Shown here: positions 1 to 7,079 of the stretch, piece by piece
Numbering within the stretch: position 1 is the stretch's first letter
How the letters are laid out: every line of letters starts with the position of its first letter
The notes under the pieces: model-generated
What the model was told of the DNA's origin: nothing
The model's database searches: none
What the model saw: only the letters and a program-made list of their open reading frames with translations
Made by a program: the position numbers and the translations under genes
DNA from: Ponticaulis profundi
GTDB taxonomy: Bacteria > Pseudomonadota > Alphaproteobacteria > Caulobacterales > Hyphomonadaceae
Direction: 5' to 3'
Assembly (NCBI RefSeq): GCF_042659465.1
Contig: NZ_JBHSSW010000005.1
Location: 124,001-188,000 of the forward strand
DNA length: 64,000 nt

Positions 1-76
1 CCCCGGTCTGGTCAGGCTTGACGCGGGCTTTCACGTTATAATCGATCACCCGTTTAACGGGTACGAGGATCTTCAT
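1..76 (-). CDS. etfB: Electron transfer flavoprotein beta subunit, 5' end only
   Basis: Only the first 25 codons lie in the window; the gene runs off the left edge. The visible N-terminus MKILVPVKRVIDYNVKARVK is the classic EtfB start, the first strand of the nucleotide-binding fold. EtfB with EtfA accepts electrons from acyl-CoA dehydrogenases and passes them to the quinone pool through ETF-QO. A GGAGAA ribosome binding site sits about seven bases before the ATG. The Mcd-type dehydrogenase at 7.1-8.8 kb is a plausible electron donor. In many alphaproteobacteria etfB directly follows the cobalamin adenosyltransferase gene; here about 1.1 kb of other DNA separates them. Confidence 0.9.
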   Translation of the reverse strand, partial: MKILVPVKRVIDYNVKARVKPDQTG

Positions 77-660
77 GGCGTTCTCCGGTGACTTCTGCTG
101 TTTCGCAGTATTTATGATCCTTATCTGGTGCTGGCCAGTATTTTTCGCCAGCGACAACACGTTGCAGGTGCTAAAGGCTCACCGAAAGGCCGTCAAGCTT
201 ACGTGAACGTAAACGGCAATTTCGGTTTTTACCCCCACAACGCCCTTCGATGTAGTCGGCTATACAGAAGAGTTCAAGCCTTCCACCAGCGTCATATCGC
301 CCTGTTTTTCGCGAGGAGAAAGCGGACGCCTGTCACATCAACTGGCCAGGCTGACAGTGGTTTCATTCCGGCGCTCAGATTCCTCCGCAGGCGGGATCAG
401 GTGCGCAATCAGGCAGCGACGCGACCTGCCTGCACGGAAAGAACAGGGTATGGTAAAGTGGGGGTTGAGGAACGAAGCGTCTCTTTACAGGCGCTTTACC
501 ACATATGCAGATGACGCGCCGAGCCTGCCTGGACTGGAGCAAACGGCGCCCATATCTTTATCGGCTTACTGCGCGTCGTGTTGCATGGTGAGATGATTTT
601 GCGGGACCCGACGCCTCGATTGCGCGCCATCCGTTTAACATCGAAGGGCGAGACCCGATT
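77..660. other. 584-bp non-coding stretch with 13-bp inverted repeat
   Basis: No convincing gene on either strand; the open frame at 128-514 has no ribosome binding site and an Arg-rich composition with no family likeness. A perfect 13-bp inverted repeat (CGCCCTTCGATGT at 241-253, its complement at 638-650) encloses 384 bases. Inside it is an 8-bp inverted repeat, TGGTAAAG at 451-458 and CTTTACCA at 494-501. The etfB promoter must lie at the left end. The layout could be a decayed or MITE-like insertion, but I see no target-site duplication. Confidence 0.5.
241..650. repeat. 13-bp terminal inverted repeats enclosing 384 bp
   Basis: Arms at 241-253 and 638-650 are perfect complements over 13 bases and do not extend further. 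A chance match of this length in 600 bp is unlikely, though not impossible. No transposase is present and the flanking bases (acaa to the left, agac to the right) do not match as a target duplication. It could be a non-autonomous element or a remnant. Confidence 0.4.
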
Positions 661-1212
661 TTGAAAGTGGCTGGCATGAAGTTACGACTGTTCGCTGCGC
701 TTCTCACCGTTCCATATTTGGTCGGTGGGATAGCGTTTATCATGCTCTCCGGCAGCGCCGAAGGTTACACGACACCGCGAGCCGTCTTTCTTCTGCTTCT
801 GCCAATCGGCTTTATACAGGTCCTGGTGATCGCAGCCCGCTCGATCTGGAAACTCAATCAGCGGAAACCTGTCTTTTCCAAATCCGCTGTCGCGGCTGTT
901 GTCTCGCCAATCGCATTCTTCTTATGCATGGTCGCGGGATTTGGAATCGATGAAAGGGCCCTGACTGAAACGAAGCTCAGAGGTGATGACATCGTCAAAC
1001 GGCTAGAAATTTTTACCGCGGAGACCGGGACGTGTCCCAATGATATCGCCTCTCTTTACCCAAATGGCACCGCGGCGCCAAAGCCAGCGCTGAAGAATGC
1101 AAACTTCAGTTTATCCGTCCGGGCTTCCAACTGTTTCGTCGGCTTTCCGGCTTACACATTCTTGTACTGCACCAAAGCATCAACTGATGAGGAATGGTTC
1201 TGCTTTAGTTGA
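661..1212 (+). CDS. Membrane protein of unknown function with pseudopilin-like C-terminal region
   Basis: 183 residues from a TTG at 661, or 178 from the ATG at 676. Three hydrophobic segments (about residues 8-31, 42-61 and 75-95) precede a soluble tail. The tail, DDIVKRLEIFTAETGTCPND followed by IASLYP, resembles the segment after the helix in type II pseudopilins (I..le.f....g.yP..l..L), and it contains four Cys. That likeness is by eye only. It lies between the cobalamin adenosyltransferase and etfB, genes usually adjacent in alphaproteobacteria, and points the opposite way, so it may be a later insertion. I do not recognise the family. Confidence 0.6.
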   Translation: MKVAGMKLRLFAALLTVPYLVGGIAFIMLSGSAEGYTTPRAVFLLLLPIGFIQVLVIAARSIWKLNQRKPVFSKSAVAAVVSPIAFFLCMVAGFGIDERALTETKLRGDDIVKRLEIFTAETGTCPNDIASLYPNGTAAPKPALKNANFSLSVRASNCFVGFPAYTFLYCTKASTDEEWFCFS

Positions 1213-1233
1213 CCGCGGCGAGTTGGCAAATCC

Positions 1234-1812
1234 CTAGCGGTTCGCGCCAGGCACCCATTTCACATCAGAGGCGCCGTTGTCATTGGCGCGGCGTCCGGCA
1301 ACGAACAGCCAGTCTGAGAGCCGGTTGATGAAGGCAAGCGCTTCCGGGCTGACAATCTCATCCGGATTGCCCGCACATTCTGCGACATGACGTTCAGCGC
1401 GGCGCGCCGTTGTACGGGCCAGATGCAGATATGAGGCGAGCGGCGAGCCACCGGGCAGAATGAAGCTGTCGAGCGGCGGAATATCACCATTCATCTCGTC
1501 AATTTCGGTCTCGAGCCGTTCGACCTGCGCCTTGACGATACGAAGCGGTTCCCAGCCGAGCTCCTTGCCGCGATCCGGTGTCGCGAGGTCAGCGCCGAGA
1601 TCGAACAGATCATTCTGAACGCGCGTGATCGCGGCTTTCAGAAATGCATCTTCGCTGACATGCAGCTGTGCAAGCCCCAGCGCAGCATTGACTTCATCCA
1701 CGGCGCCATAAGCGGCAACGCGCGGATTCCATTTGTCCACGGGCTCACCGGTTGAGAGCCGCGTTTTACCCTTGTCACCCGTGCGGGTGTAAATCTTGTC
1801 CAGTTTTACCAT
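1234..1812 (-). CDS. pduO: PduO-type ATP:cob(I)alamin adenosyltransferase
   Basis: 192 residues, the normal length. The N-terminus KIYTRTGDKGKT is the ATP-binding signature of the PduO family, followed by DEVNAALG, the Arg-rich RRAERHV helix and the C-terminal NRLSDWLFVAGR motif. The enzyme transfers the adenosyl group of ATP to cob(I)alamin, making adenosylcobalamin, the cofactor of methylmalonyl-CoA and ethylmalonyl-CoA mutases. It is nine bases downstream of the twin-TM gene on the same strand, so probably one operon. The presence of mcd and etfB in the window makes an ethylmalonyl-CoA pathway role likely. Confidence 0.93.
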   Translation of the reverse strand: MVKLDKIYTRTGDKGKTRLSTGEPVDKWNPRVAAYGAVDEVNAALGLAQLHVSEDAFLKAAITRVQNDLFDLGADLATPDRGKELGWEPLRIVKAQVERLETEIDEMNGDIPPLDSFILPGGSPLASYLHLARTTARRAERHVAECAGNPDEIVSPEALAFINRLSDWLFVAGRRANDNGASDVKWVPGANR

Positions 1813-1821
1813 ACGGGTGTT

Positions 1822-2028
1822 CTAGAACTTGATCATGCCGGAGACAAACCCGATCACGACCAGAATTGCGACAGCGACCGCCTGAACAATCACACGCAGG
1901 CGCATCAGCTTGTTCGAACGCGACGCCTGTTTCGGGTCTGCGCGAACGAGATTCACAATCCCCATCAGGAGAATGATGACGAGCAGCGCCATGGCGCAGT
2001 AAAGAGCGATTTCGAGCGTTTGCTGCAT
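1822..2028 (-). CDS. Twin transmembrane (HIG1-like) small membrane protein
   Basis: 68 residues from the ATG at 2028, chosen because AAGGAG sits seven bases upstream. Two membrane helices (about 7-28 and 48-65) flank a basic loop with RADPKQASRSNKLMRLRV. This pattern fits the HIG1-domain/twin-TM proteins commonly encoded directly before the PduO adenosyltransferase in alphaproteobacteria. HIG1 proteins associate with cytochrome oxidase in mitochondria; the role of this bacterial branch is unproved. It overlaps no neighbour and is likely co-transcribed with the adenosyltransferase. Confidence 0.8.
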   Translation of the reverse strand: MQQTLEIALYCAMALLVIILLMGIVNLVRADPKQASRSNKLMRLRVIVQAVAVAILVVIGFVSGMIKF

Positions 2029-2178
2029 GAGAACTCCTTGTCTGGCCCTCATATGGACTGTCTGCCGGGAAAATGACAGTCCCAATCGCCGTTCGCGACA
2101 TATTGACAAGTCTTGTCAAACCAATGGAGCGTTTCGATTGCCAGATGCGCCGGCAAGGCGCTTTACCGGGGTCAGATC

Positions 2179-2874
2179 ATGTCATCCATCCTGTTCATTC
2201 CGGGTCTTCTGAATGACGCTGAACTGTTCAGGGATCAGCTTGGCTATCTGTCCGCGCGGTTTGACTGTCATGTTGCCGACATCACGCAGGCAGGCAGCCT
2301 GGAAGACATGGCGCAGGCGGCGCTGGAGCACGCACCAAAGCGCTTCACGCTTGTGGGATTTTCGCTCGGTGGATTTGTGGCGCAGGAAATTTTGCGGCAA
2401 GCCCCGAAACGGGTCGAACGCCTTGCTCTTCTGAACACCGCTTGCCGGGTGGATTCGGCCAGACGTCAGGAAAGCCGTGACGCCACGAACCGGCTTGCCC
2501 GTCAGCCAGGACGGTTTCTCGGCATTGGTGAGGGGTTGCTGAAAAGCTATTTCCACCCGGACAATATGAAAAAGCCTGCTCTGACCGAGCGGGTGAGAGA
2601 CATGACAAAGCGGCTGGGCGCGGATGTACTGGTCCGTCAGAACAGCGTTCAGCGCCGCGATGGCGAAACCGTCCTGCAGCGCTTTCGCGGCCCCACTCTG
2701 GTATTGTGCGGCGAGAATGATGCCATCACCTCGGTCAGTGACCATATGGAGATGGCAAGCTTTATCCCATTCGCTGATCTGGTGATCCTGTCCCGCGCCG
2801 GACACATGACACCGATCGAACGCCCGATGGGTGTTGCCACGGCCATCGAAGCTCTGATGGCGCGTGACATCTGA
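2179..2874 (+). CDS. Alpha/beta-hydrolase
   Basis: 231 residues from the ATG at 2179; a longer in-frame start at 2113 adds an unlikely N-terminus. Oxyanion region FIPGLLND, nucleophile elbow GFSLGG, an acid in GENDAIT and the catalytic His in GHMTPIE give a full Ser-Asp-His triad. There is no signal peptide, so it is cytoplasmic. The substrate cannot be told; the family covers esterases, hydrolases and C-C bond lyases. It is divergent from the twin-TM gene and convergent with the zinc-ribbon gene. Confidence 0.85.
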   Translation: MSSILFIPGLLNDAELFRDQLGYLSARFDCHVADITQAGSLEDMAQAALEHAPKRFTLVGFSLGGFVAQEILRQAPKRVERLALLNTACRVDSARRQESRDATNRLARQPGRFLGIGEGLLKSYFHPDNMKKPALTERVRDMTKRLGADVLVRQNSVQRRDGETVLQRFRGPTLVLCGENDAITSVSDHMEMASFIPFADLVILSRAGHMTPIERPMGVATAIEALMARDI

Positions 2875-2880
2875 CCTTAT

Positions 2881-3114
2881 CTAGTGATGGTGGTGATGCG
2901 GCTCGGTATTATACTTGCCGCATTTTCCGCAATGAACAATCACGCCATGGGCATCATGGTGGGCAACATTCGACAAAAGCTTGGTCTTGCAGCCGCCACA
3001 GCGATAGCTTTCATCGCCGCCGCCTTCGCGCGCCGGACTGCCTTTCACATGCTCGACAACATCATGTCCCTCGGCAGCTTCCGGCGGAATTACAATCATA
3101 TCAAACTGCGGCAC
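2881..3114 (-). CDS. Small zinc-ribbon protein with natural C-terminal His tail
   Basis: 77 residues. I place the start at a GTG (3114), because AGGAG lies six bases before it; the next ATG (3099) has no such site. Two CxxC pairs (RCGGCK and HCGKCG, about residues 38-41 and 62-65) make a zinc ribbon, and the protein ends in five consecutive His. The function is unknown; metal binding is inferred. The gene follows the TfoX-like gene on the same strand with a 28-base gap. Confidence 0.75.
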   Translation of the reverse strand: MPQFDMIVIPPEAAEGHDVVEHVKGSPAREGGGDESYRCGGCKTKLLSNVAHHDAHGVIVHCGKCGKYNTEPHHHHH

Positions 3115-3142
3115 GTCTTTCTCCTGTTGCTGCGCGAGGAAC

Positions 3143-3550
3143 TCAACTCTGCGCGCTCGAATCCGCGCCGAGCTTACTGCCGGATGCGGCCCCTTCAAAG
3201 CTGAAAGTCAGGCAGGCTTTTTTTGACTTTGGCTTTTTCGGTTTCGGTGCCGGAAGTGCATCCGCCGTGATGCGGACAAGCTGCGTGGCCCAATCGCGGT
3301 CTTCCAGCTGATCACCCTGCACGATGAGATGCGGCTTTGCACCTGGATAAGGGCTGCCCATTTCGAGATCAGGCGCGAAGGCCGCCCCGGCATCTGTCGG
3401 TTTAACATGGAAAAGATCATCACAAATGACGGCGATAAATTTGCCATTCGCATAGACGCCGTATTCGCCGAACATTTTTCGCGCAGAGACATCTCCTGCG
3501 TCACCGATCTGTTCCAGAATAAACTCGACCGTTTCAGGACGTGTGGCCAT
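3143..3550 (-). CDS. TfoX/Sxy N-terminal domain protein
   Basis: 135 residues. The motif SARKMFGEYGVYANGKFIAV and the following DDLFHVKPTDA segment are typical of the TfoX N-terminal domain. In gammaproteobacteria full-length TfoX/Sxy induces competence genes; stand-alone N-terminal-domain proteins are common elsewhere and uncharacterised. The C-terminus is Lys/Pro-rich (PAPKPKKPKSKK) and may be disordered. It is probably co-transcribed with the zinc-ribbon gene. Confidence 0.88.
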   Translation of the reverse strand: MATRPETVEFILEQIGDAGDVSARKMFGEYGVYANGKFIAVICDDLFHVKPTDAGAAFAPDLEMGSPYPGAKPHLIVQGDQLEDRDWATQLVRITADALPAPKPKKPKSKKACLTFSFEGAASGSKLGADSSAQS

Positions 3551-3614
3551 GTGGGTGCATCCAGCTAAAGGGCAGGCCTTGGACGGCCTACCCGCTCGGA
3601 CAGAAAATCGCAGA

Positions 3615-5081
3615 TCACCTCTCGGCGATCAATCCCAGGAGCGTTTCCAGAACATCATCTTTCTCAGAGGCAATGATGGGCGTCCGAATCGGCAGATCGG
3701 GTGTCACGCCATCCGATTTGCGTTCGCCTGACGGACGGATGATGTGCGCTTTCGGAAAGCCGACATCCAGCCCGGTCTCTGGCAGAGTAAAGCTCTCCAT
3801 TGCACCATAGGTCGTCGCCATATCAGCGGTCTTCTCGCCTGCAATCACACCCCAGCCATAATCCTGAAAAATCGCCGCCGTATTCACAGCGTTTGAATAG
3901 GAATGCCGGTTGATCAGCACATAGACATCTCCGGAAAAGCGAACCCCTTCGCGCGGTGACGTGTAATCAATGTCAAAGCTGAAGACCTCGCCGCGCGGGG
4001 TTTCTGCGTAAAACTCGGCAAACCGGCCCGACACGCCAGCCACGCTGTCCGGATTGGCATCAAGCCGCGCCTGATTGGAGGCAGCAGCCTCGTCACTGGA
4101 GCGGATGAGGAAATCGGCGGCAAAGCGGAAAGGCTCGTCAGCGATCCACGCAATCATGAGATCGCTGAACGAATTATCGCCGCCCGGATTGTCTCGCAGA
4201 TCAATGATCAGCGTATCCGCCTCATTGGCCAGAAACTGCTCGAATGCGTCGTCGATAAATGTCCTGAAACCGGACGCATCCCAGAGGTTTTCAGGATCCT
4301 CGACATTATAGAACGGGCCTGGACGCAGATACGCAACGCTGTCGGTCAGCATTTTAGCGTCACGCGCATTCGGATTCAGCGCAAAGCGCTCCGGCATGGT
4401 CTGGCTCGCAATCTCGATATCGCTGCGGGTGACACCCGGCACCTCGACCTGAAACCGCCCCTCACCTTCGCGATGAAGCGTGAGCTGGAACGCATCGCGT
4501 TCCCCGAGCTCCACCCAGAGGTATTTCGGGAACGAAAACTCCAGAAGGGAATGAGCGATATAGGGCGTGTCGGCTGACAGGTGCTGAGCTGTACGGGCCA
4601 GCCATTGCGCCATGTCGATCCCGTCAATGGCGCGTATTTCATCACCCGGCTGGATGTCTGAAGCCCCGGAATAGTCTTCCCCGACATAGGCGCGGCCATC
4701 CACGATCCTCAGATAGATCGGGAAGGTCTTTCCCCCAGCATCGCGATAGCTGTCGTAAACAGCTTGCGGAAAATCGATCCGCGCATGCGCAACATGCCCG
4801 AAGGCAGTAAATTTCTGGAGCTGAAGCGCAAGCTCATAGAGGGAGATCGGTTCCTCAAAACCCTCACGGATCGCCTGATATCTGGCATCATACGCCTCTT
4901 CAGGCTGATGCGCATAAAGGTCGAAATGCGCTGACTGGAGCCCTTTATAAAGCGCGTCCAGTTCATCACGGGCGGTCTCAGGCGCGACCAGACTGTCCCA
5001 GGCAGAAGCAGGCTCTGCCAGAGCAGGCATGGCAGCTGAAAGCGAGAGCAGACCGGCAAGTGAAAGAAGTAGGTTTTTCAT
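3615..5081 (-). CDS. Secreted S41-family (C-terminal processing type) peptidase
   Basis: About 488 residues. The ATG at 5081 has AGGAA six bases upstream; the ATG at 5087 is too close to that site. A signal peptide ends near ALA-EPAS. A PDZ-like segment (YSGASDIQPGDEIRAIDG, about 135-160) precedes the S41 core with DTLIIDLRDNPGGDNSFSD and the nucleophile region VLINRHSYSNAV. A periplasmic or outer-membrane-facing protease is expected. It is divergent, across 134 bases, from a membrane-bound winged-helix/TPR regulator that is the natural candidate to control it. Confidence 0.88.
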   Translation of the reverse strand: MKNLLLSLAGLLSLSAAMPALAEPASAWDSLVAPETARDELDALYKGLQSAHFDLYAHQPEEAYDARYQAIREGFEEPISLYELALQLQKFTAFGHVAHARIDFPQAVYDSYRDAGGKTFPIYLRIVDGRAYVGEDYSGASDIQPGDEIRAIDGIDMAQWLARTAQHLSADTPYIAHSLLEFSFPKYLWVELGERDAFQLTLHREGEGRFQVEVPGVTRSDIEIASQTMPERFALNPNARDAKMLTDSVAYLRPGPFYNVEDPENLWDASGFRTFIDDAFEQFLANEADTLIIDLRDNPGGDNSFSDLMIAWIADEPFRFAADFLIRSSDEAAASNQARLDANPDSVAGVSGRFAEFYAETPRGEVFSFDIDYTSPREGVRFSGDVYVLINRHSYSNAVNTAAIFQDYGWGVIAGEKTADMATTYGAMESFTLPETGLDVGFPKAHIIRPSGERKSDGVTPDLPIRTPIIASEKDDVLETLLGLIAER

Positions 5082-5215
5082 AGACATTTCCTGTTACATG
5101 ATGAGCCTGACCTCGCCGGGAGCCAACATAAAGCCCATGATGAAGACCTCTTTTTCACCTGACGAAAACCTGACGACCCGGTTGGGCGCGGCTTTCTGCA
5201 TCTGAAGATGGGTTT

Positions 5216-6466
5216 ATGAGCGCGCAGACGTCATCTACCTACCCTGCCCCGATTGATCAGCCCTTCCGCATTGGAAACTGGCTGGCAGACCCGCGTGCAA
5301 ACACGCTGTCGGAGGACGGCGCACATAACAGTGTCGAGCCGAAGGTGATGGACCTGCTGACCCTGCTGGCAGCTGCGCCGGGACGCACCTTCTTCCGTGA
5401 CGAGTTGGACGAGGCGCTGTGGCCGGACATAACAGTTGGAGAGGATTCGCTTGCCCGGCTGGTATCAAAATTACGCCGGGCGCTTCAGGATGATCCTGCC
5501 CGGCCAGCCTATATCGAGACCATCCCGAAACGAGGCTATCGGCTGATCAGTCCGGTTGAGCTAATCGCTGATGCTCCATCTCACACCTCATCTGTGAAAA
5601 AGCGGCCGCTGCTTTGGTCAGCGGCGGGGCTGGCCATCCTTCTGATTGGCGCGCTGACGTTCTGGTTCTGGACGGCTGAACGCGCGACCTCTCCGGCCGC
5701 GTCGATGACCGAGCGCGCCGATGATCTCTATATGCAGATGACGCGTGCGGATAATGAAGCCGCGATCGAGCTTTATGAGCGAGCCATCGATGTCGATCCG
5801 GATTATGCCCGCGCGCAGGCAGGACTGGCGAATGCACTCGTCCAGCGCGTTATTCGCTGGCAGAGCCCCCCGGGACAATCTCCGTCTGCTGTGAGTCTTC
5901 GTGAAGCTCTTTCGAATGGTGTCACGCAAACCGGCAATGCCGATGCCTTGCTGGCACGCGCGATTGATCTTGGTGAGCGGGCGGTCCGGCTGGCACCGCG
6001 TGACGCTGACGCGCTAAAATCACTCGGCTTTGCCTATTCGGCGCGAAACGATCTGGACCAGGCCAAAGACATTTATACACGCGCAGCTGAGCTCGACCCA
6101 GATGCCTGGGAGGTGATGGTCAATCTGGGTGAGCTGAGCATGATAGAGGGCGACATGGCGCAGGCCATTGTGTGGTTCGAGAAAGCTTATGCCGCGATGG
6201 ACCGGCTTTATACCGCAGAGCCTCAGCGCATTGGTCCCTGGCACGCTTCGCTCGGCATTCTGATTGGCGAAGCCTATGAGGGGGCGGGTGAGCTGGAAAA
6301 AGCAGCTGACTGGTATCGACTGGTTCTGGAACAGACACCTTTTGAACCAGAAGCAACAATCCGGTTGATCCGGGTCTTACGAGCTCAGTCTCACTCGACC
6401 GAAGCTGACCGGCTATGCCGCGAATTGACTAAGCGTATTTCGATTGATCGGACTTGTTCAGACTGA
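5216..6466 (+). CDS. Membrane-anchored winged-helix regulator with TPR domain (CadC/ToxR type)
   Basis: 416 residues. Residues about 15-115 are an OmpR/CadC-type winged helix (EPKVMDLLTLLAAAPGRTFF, then SKLRRALQDD and YIETIPKRGYRLI). A single membrane helix follows at about 128-150, then tetratricopeptide repeats (AIELYERAIDVDPDYARAQA, LKSLGFAYSARNDLDQAKDI and others). DNA binding is cytoplasmic and the TPR domain periplasmic. There is no receiver domain, so signals probably pass through the membrane directly. Divergent from the S41 peptidase gene, its likely target. Convergent with the GFA gene, seven bases away. Confidence 0.88.
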   Translation: MSAQTSSTYPAPIDQPFRIGNWLADPRANTLSEDGAHNSVEPKVMDLLTLLAAAPGRTFFRDELDEALWPDITVGEDSLARLVSKLRRALQDDPARPAYIETIPKRGYRLISPVELIADAPSHTSSVKKRPLLWSAAGLAILLIGALTFWFWTAERATSPAASMTERADDLYMQMTRADNEAAIELYERAIDVDPDYARAQAGLANALVQRVIRWQSPPGQSPSAVSLREALSNGVTQTGNADALLARAIDLGERAVRLAPRDADALKSLGFAYSARNDLDQAKDIYTRAAELDPDAWEVMVNLGELSMIEGDMAQAIVWFEKAYAAMDRLYTAEPQRIGPWHASLGILIGEAYEGAGELEKAADWYRLVLEQTPFEPEATIRLIRVLRAQSHSTEADRLCRELTKRISIDRTCSD

Positions 6467-6473
6467 ACGCGTC

Positions 6474-6932
6474 TCAGGGCCTGGAGCCATGCTTCGTAAA
6501 TCCTTCGACAATGGCTGGAAAGTCCGCATCTGAAGGGAAGGTCTCAAAGGAGAGGACGGCGCCGGTCTGCGCAGCTGGAAGTCTCTCACTGGTATAAGTC
6601 TCTGCGTAAGGGACAACCCAGCTCGGGTCTTCCAGCAGGGTCGGGCGGACATTCACCAGCCCTTCGGCAAAACCATCGGTATAGAGCCAGTTTTTGCAAT
6701 GCGTGCAGAAGTGATGGCGCAAATTCTCACGATGCAGGCCGCCAATCTCTGTTTCACCCTCTGCGGTAAACCCGTCGGCAGGCAGCATGAATGTAAGGGA
6801 ATAGGCGCCGCCTGTGAGCTTCTGGCAATCCCGGCAGTGGCACGCCATTGTAGAAATCGGAGGTGCGCTGATTTCTATCTGAACCTGCCCGCACAGGCAG
6901 CTCGCTTTCCAGGGCAGTTTCCAATCGGTCAT
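6474..6932 (-). CDS. GFA (Mss4-like fold) zinc protein
   Basis: 152 residues from the ATG at 6932; a TTG at 6956 has no ribosome binding site. Zinc ligands are visible as SCLCGQV, ACHCRDCQKLTGG and HFCTHC. This is the glutathione-dependent formaldehyde-activating (GFA) superfamily fold. Most members are not proven formaldehyde enzymes, so a link to the frmA/fghA genes at 34-36 kb is only possible. Convergent with the TPR regulator. Confidence 0.87.
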   Translation of the reverse strand: MTDWKLPWKASCLCGQVQIEISAPPISTMACHCRDCQKLTGGAYSLTFMLPADGFTAEGETEIGGLHRENLRHHFCTHCKNWLYTDGFAEGLVNVRPTLLEDPSWVVPYAETYTSERLPAAQTGAVLSFETFPSDADFPAIVEGFTKHGSRP

Positions 6933-7040
6933 GGCTTCGCTCTCAGATTCGCTCAAACAGACGCATGAAAAAGCGCCCTGATCATTTGAAAGCCTGGAAG
7001 CGTTTTCCTCAAGCCTTCAGATCAGAGCGCCAATTTCAAT

Positions 7041-7070
7041 TCACACAGACCGTGTGAGCTATGCTCACAC
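7041..7070. repeat. Overlapping perfect palindromes downstream of mcd
   Basis: GTGTGAGC at 7052-7059 pairs with GCTCACAC at 7063-7070 across a 3-base loop. The GTGTGA part also pairs with TCACAC at 7041-7046. It lies 10 bases past the mcd stop. It may act as a transcript-end hairpin, though no T-run follows on either strand, or be a protein-binding palindrome. Confidence 0.4.
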
Positions 7071-7079
7071 ACTGCATGT

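Noticed and set aside
128..514. 128-residue open frame between etfB and the first membrane gene
   Set aside because: No ribosome site, Arg-rich composition with no family likeness, and it overlaps the inverted-repeat segment.
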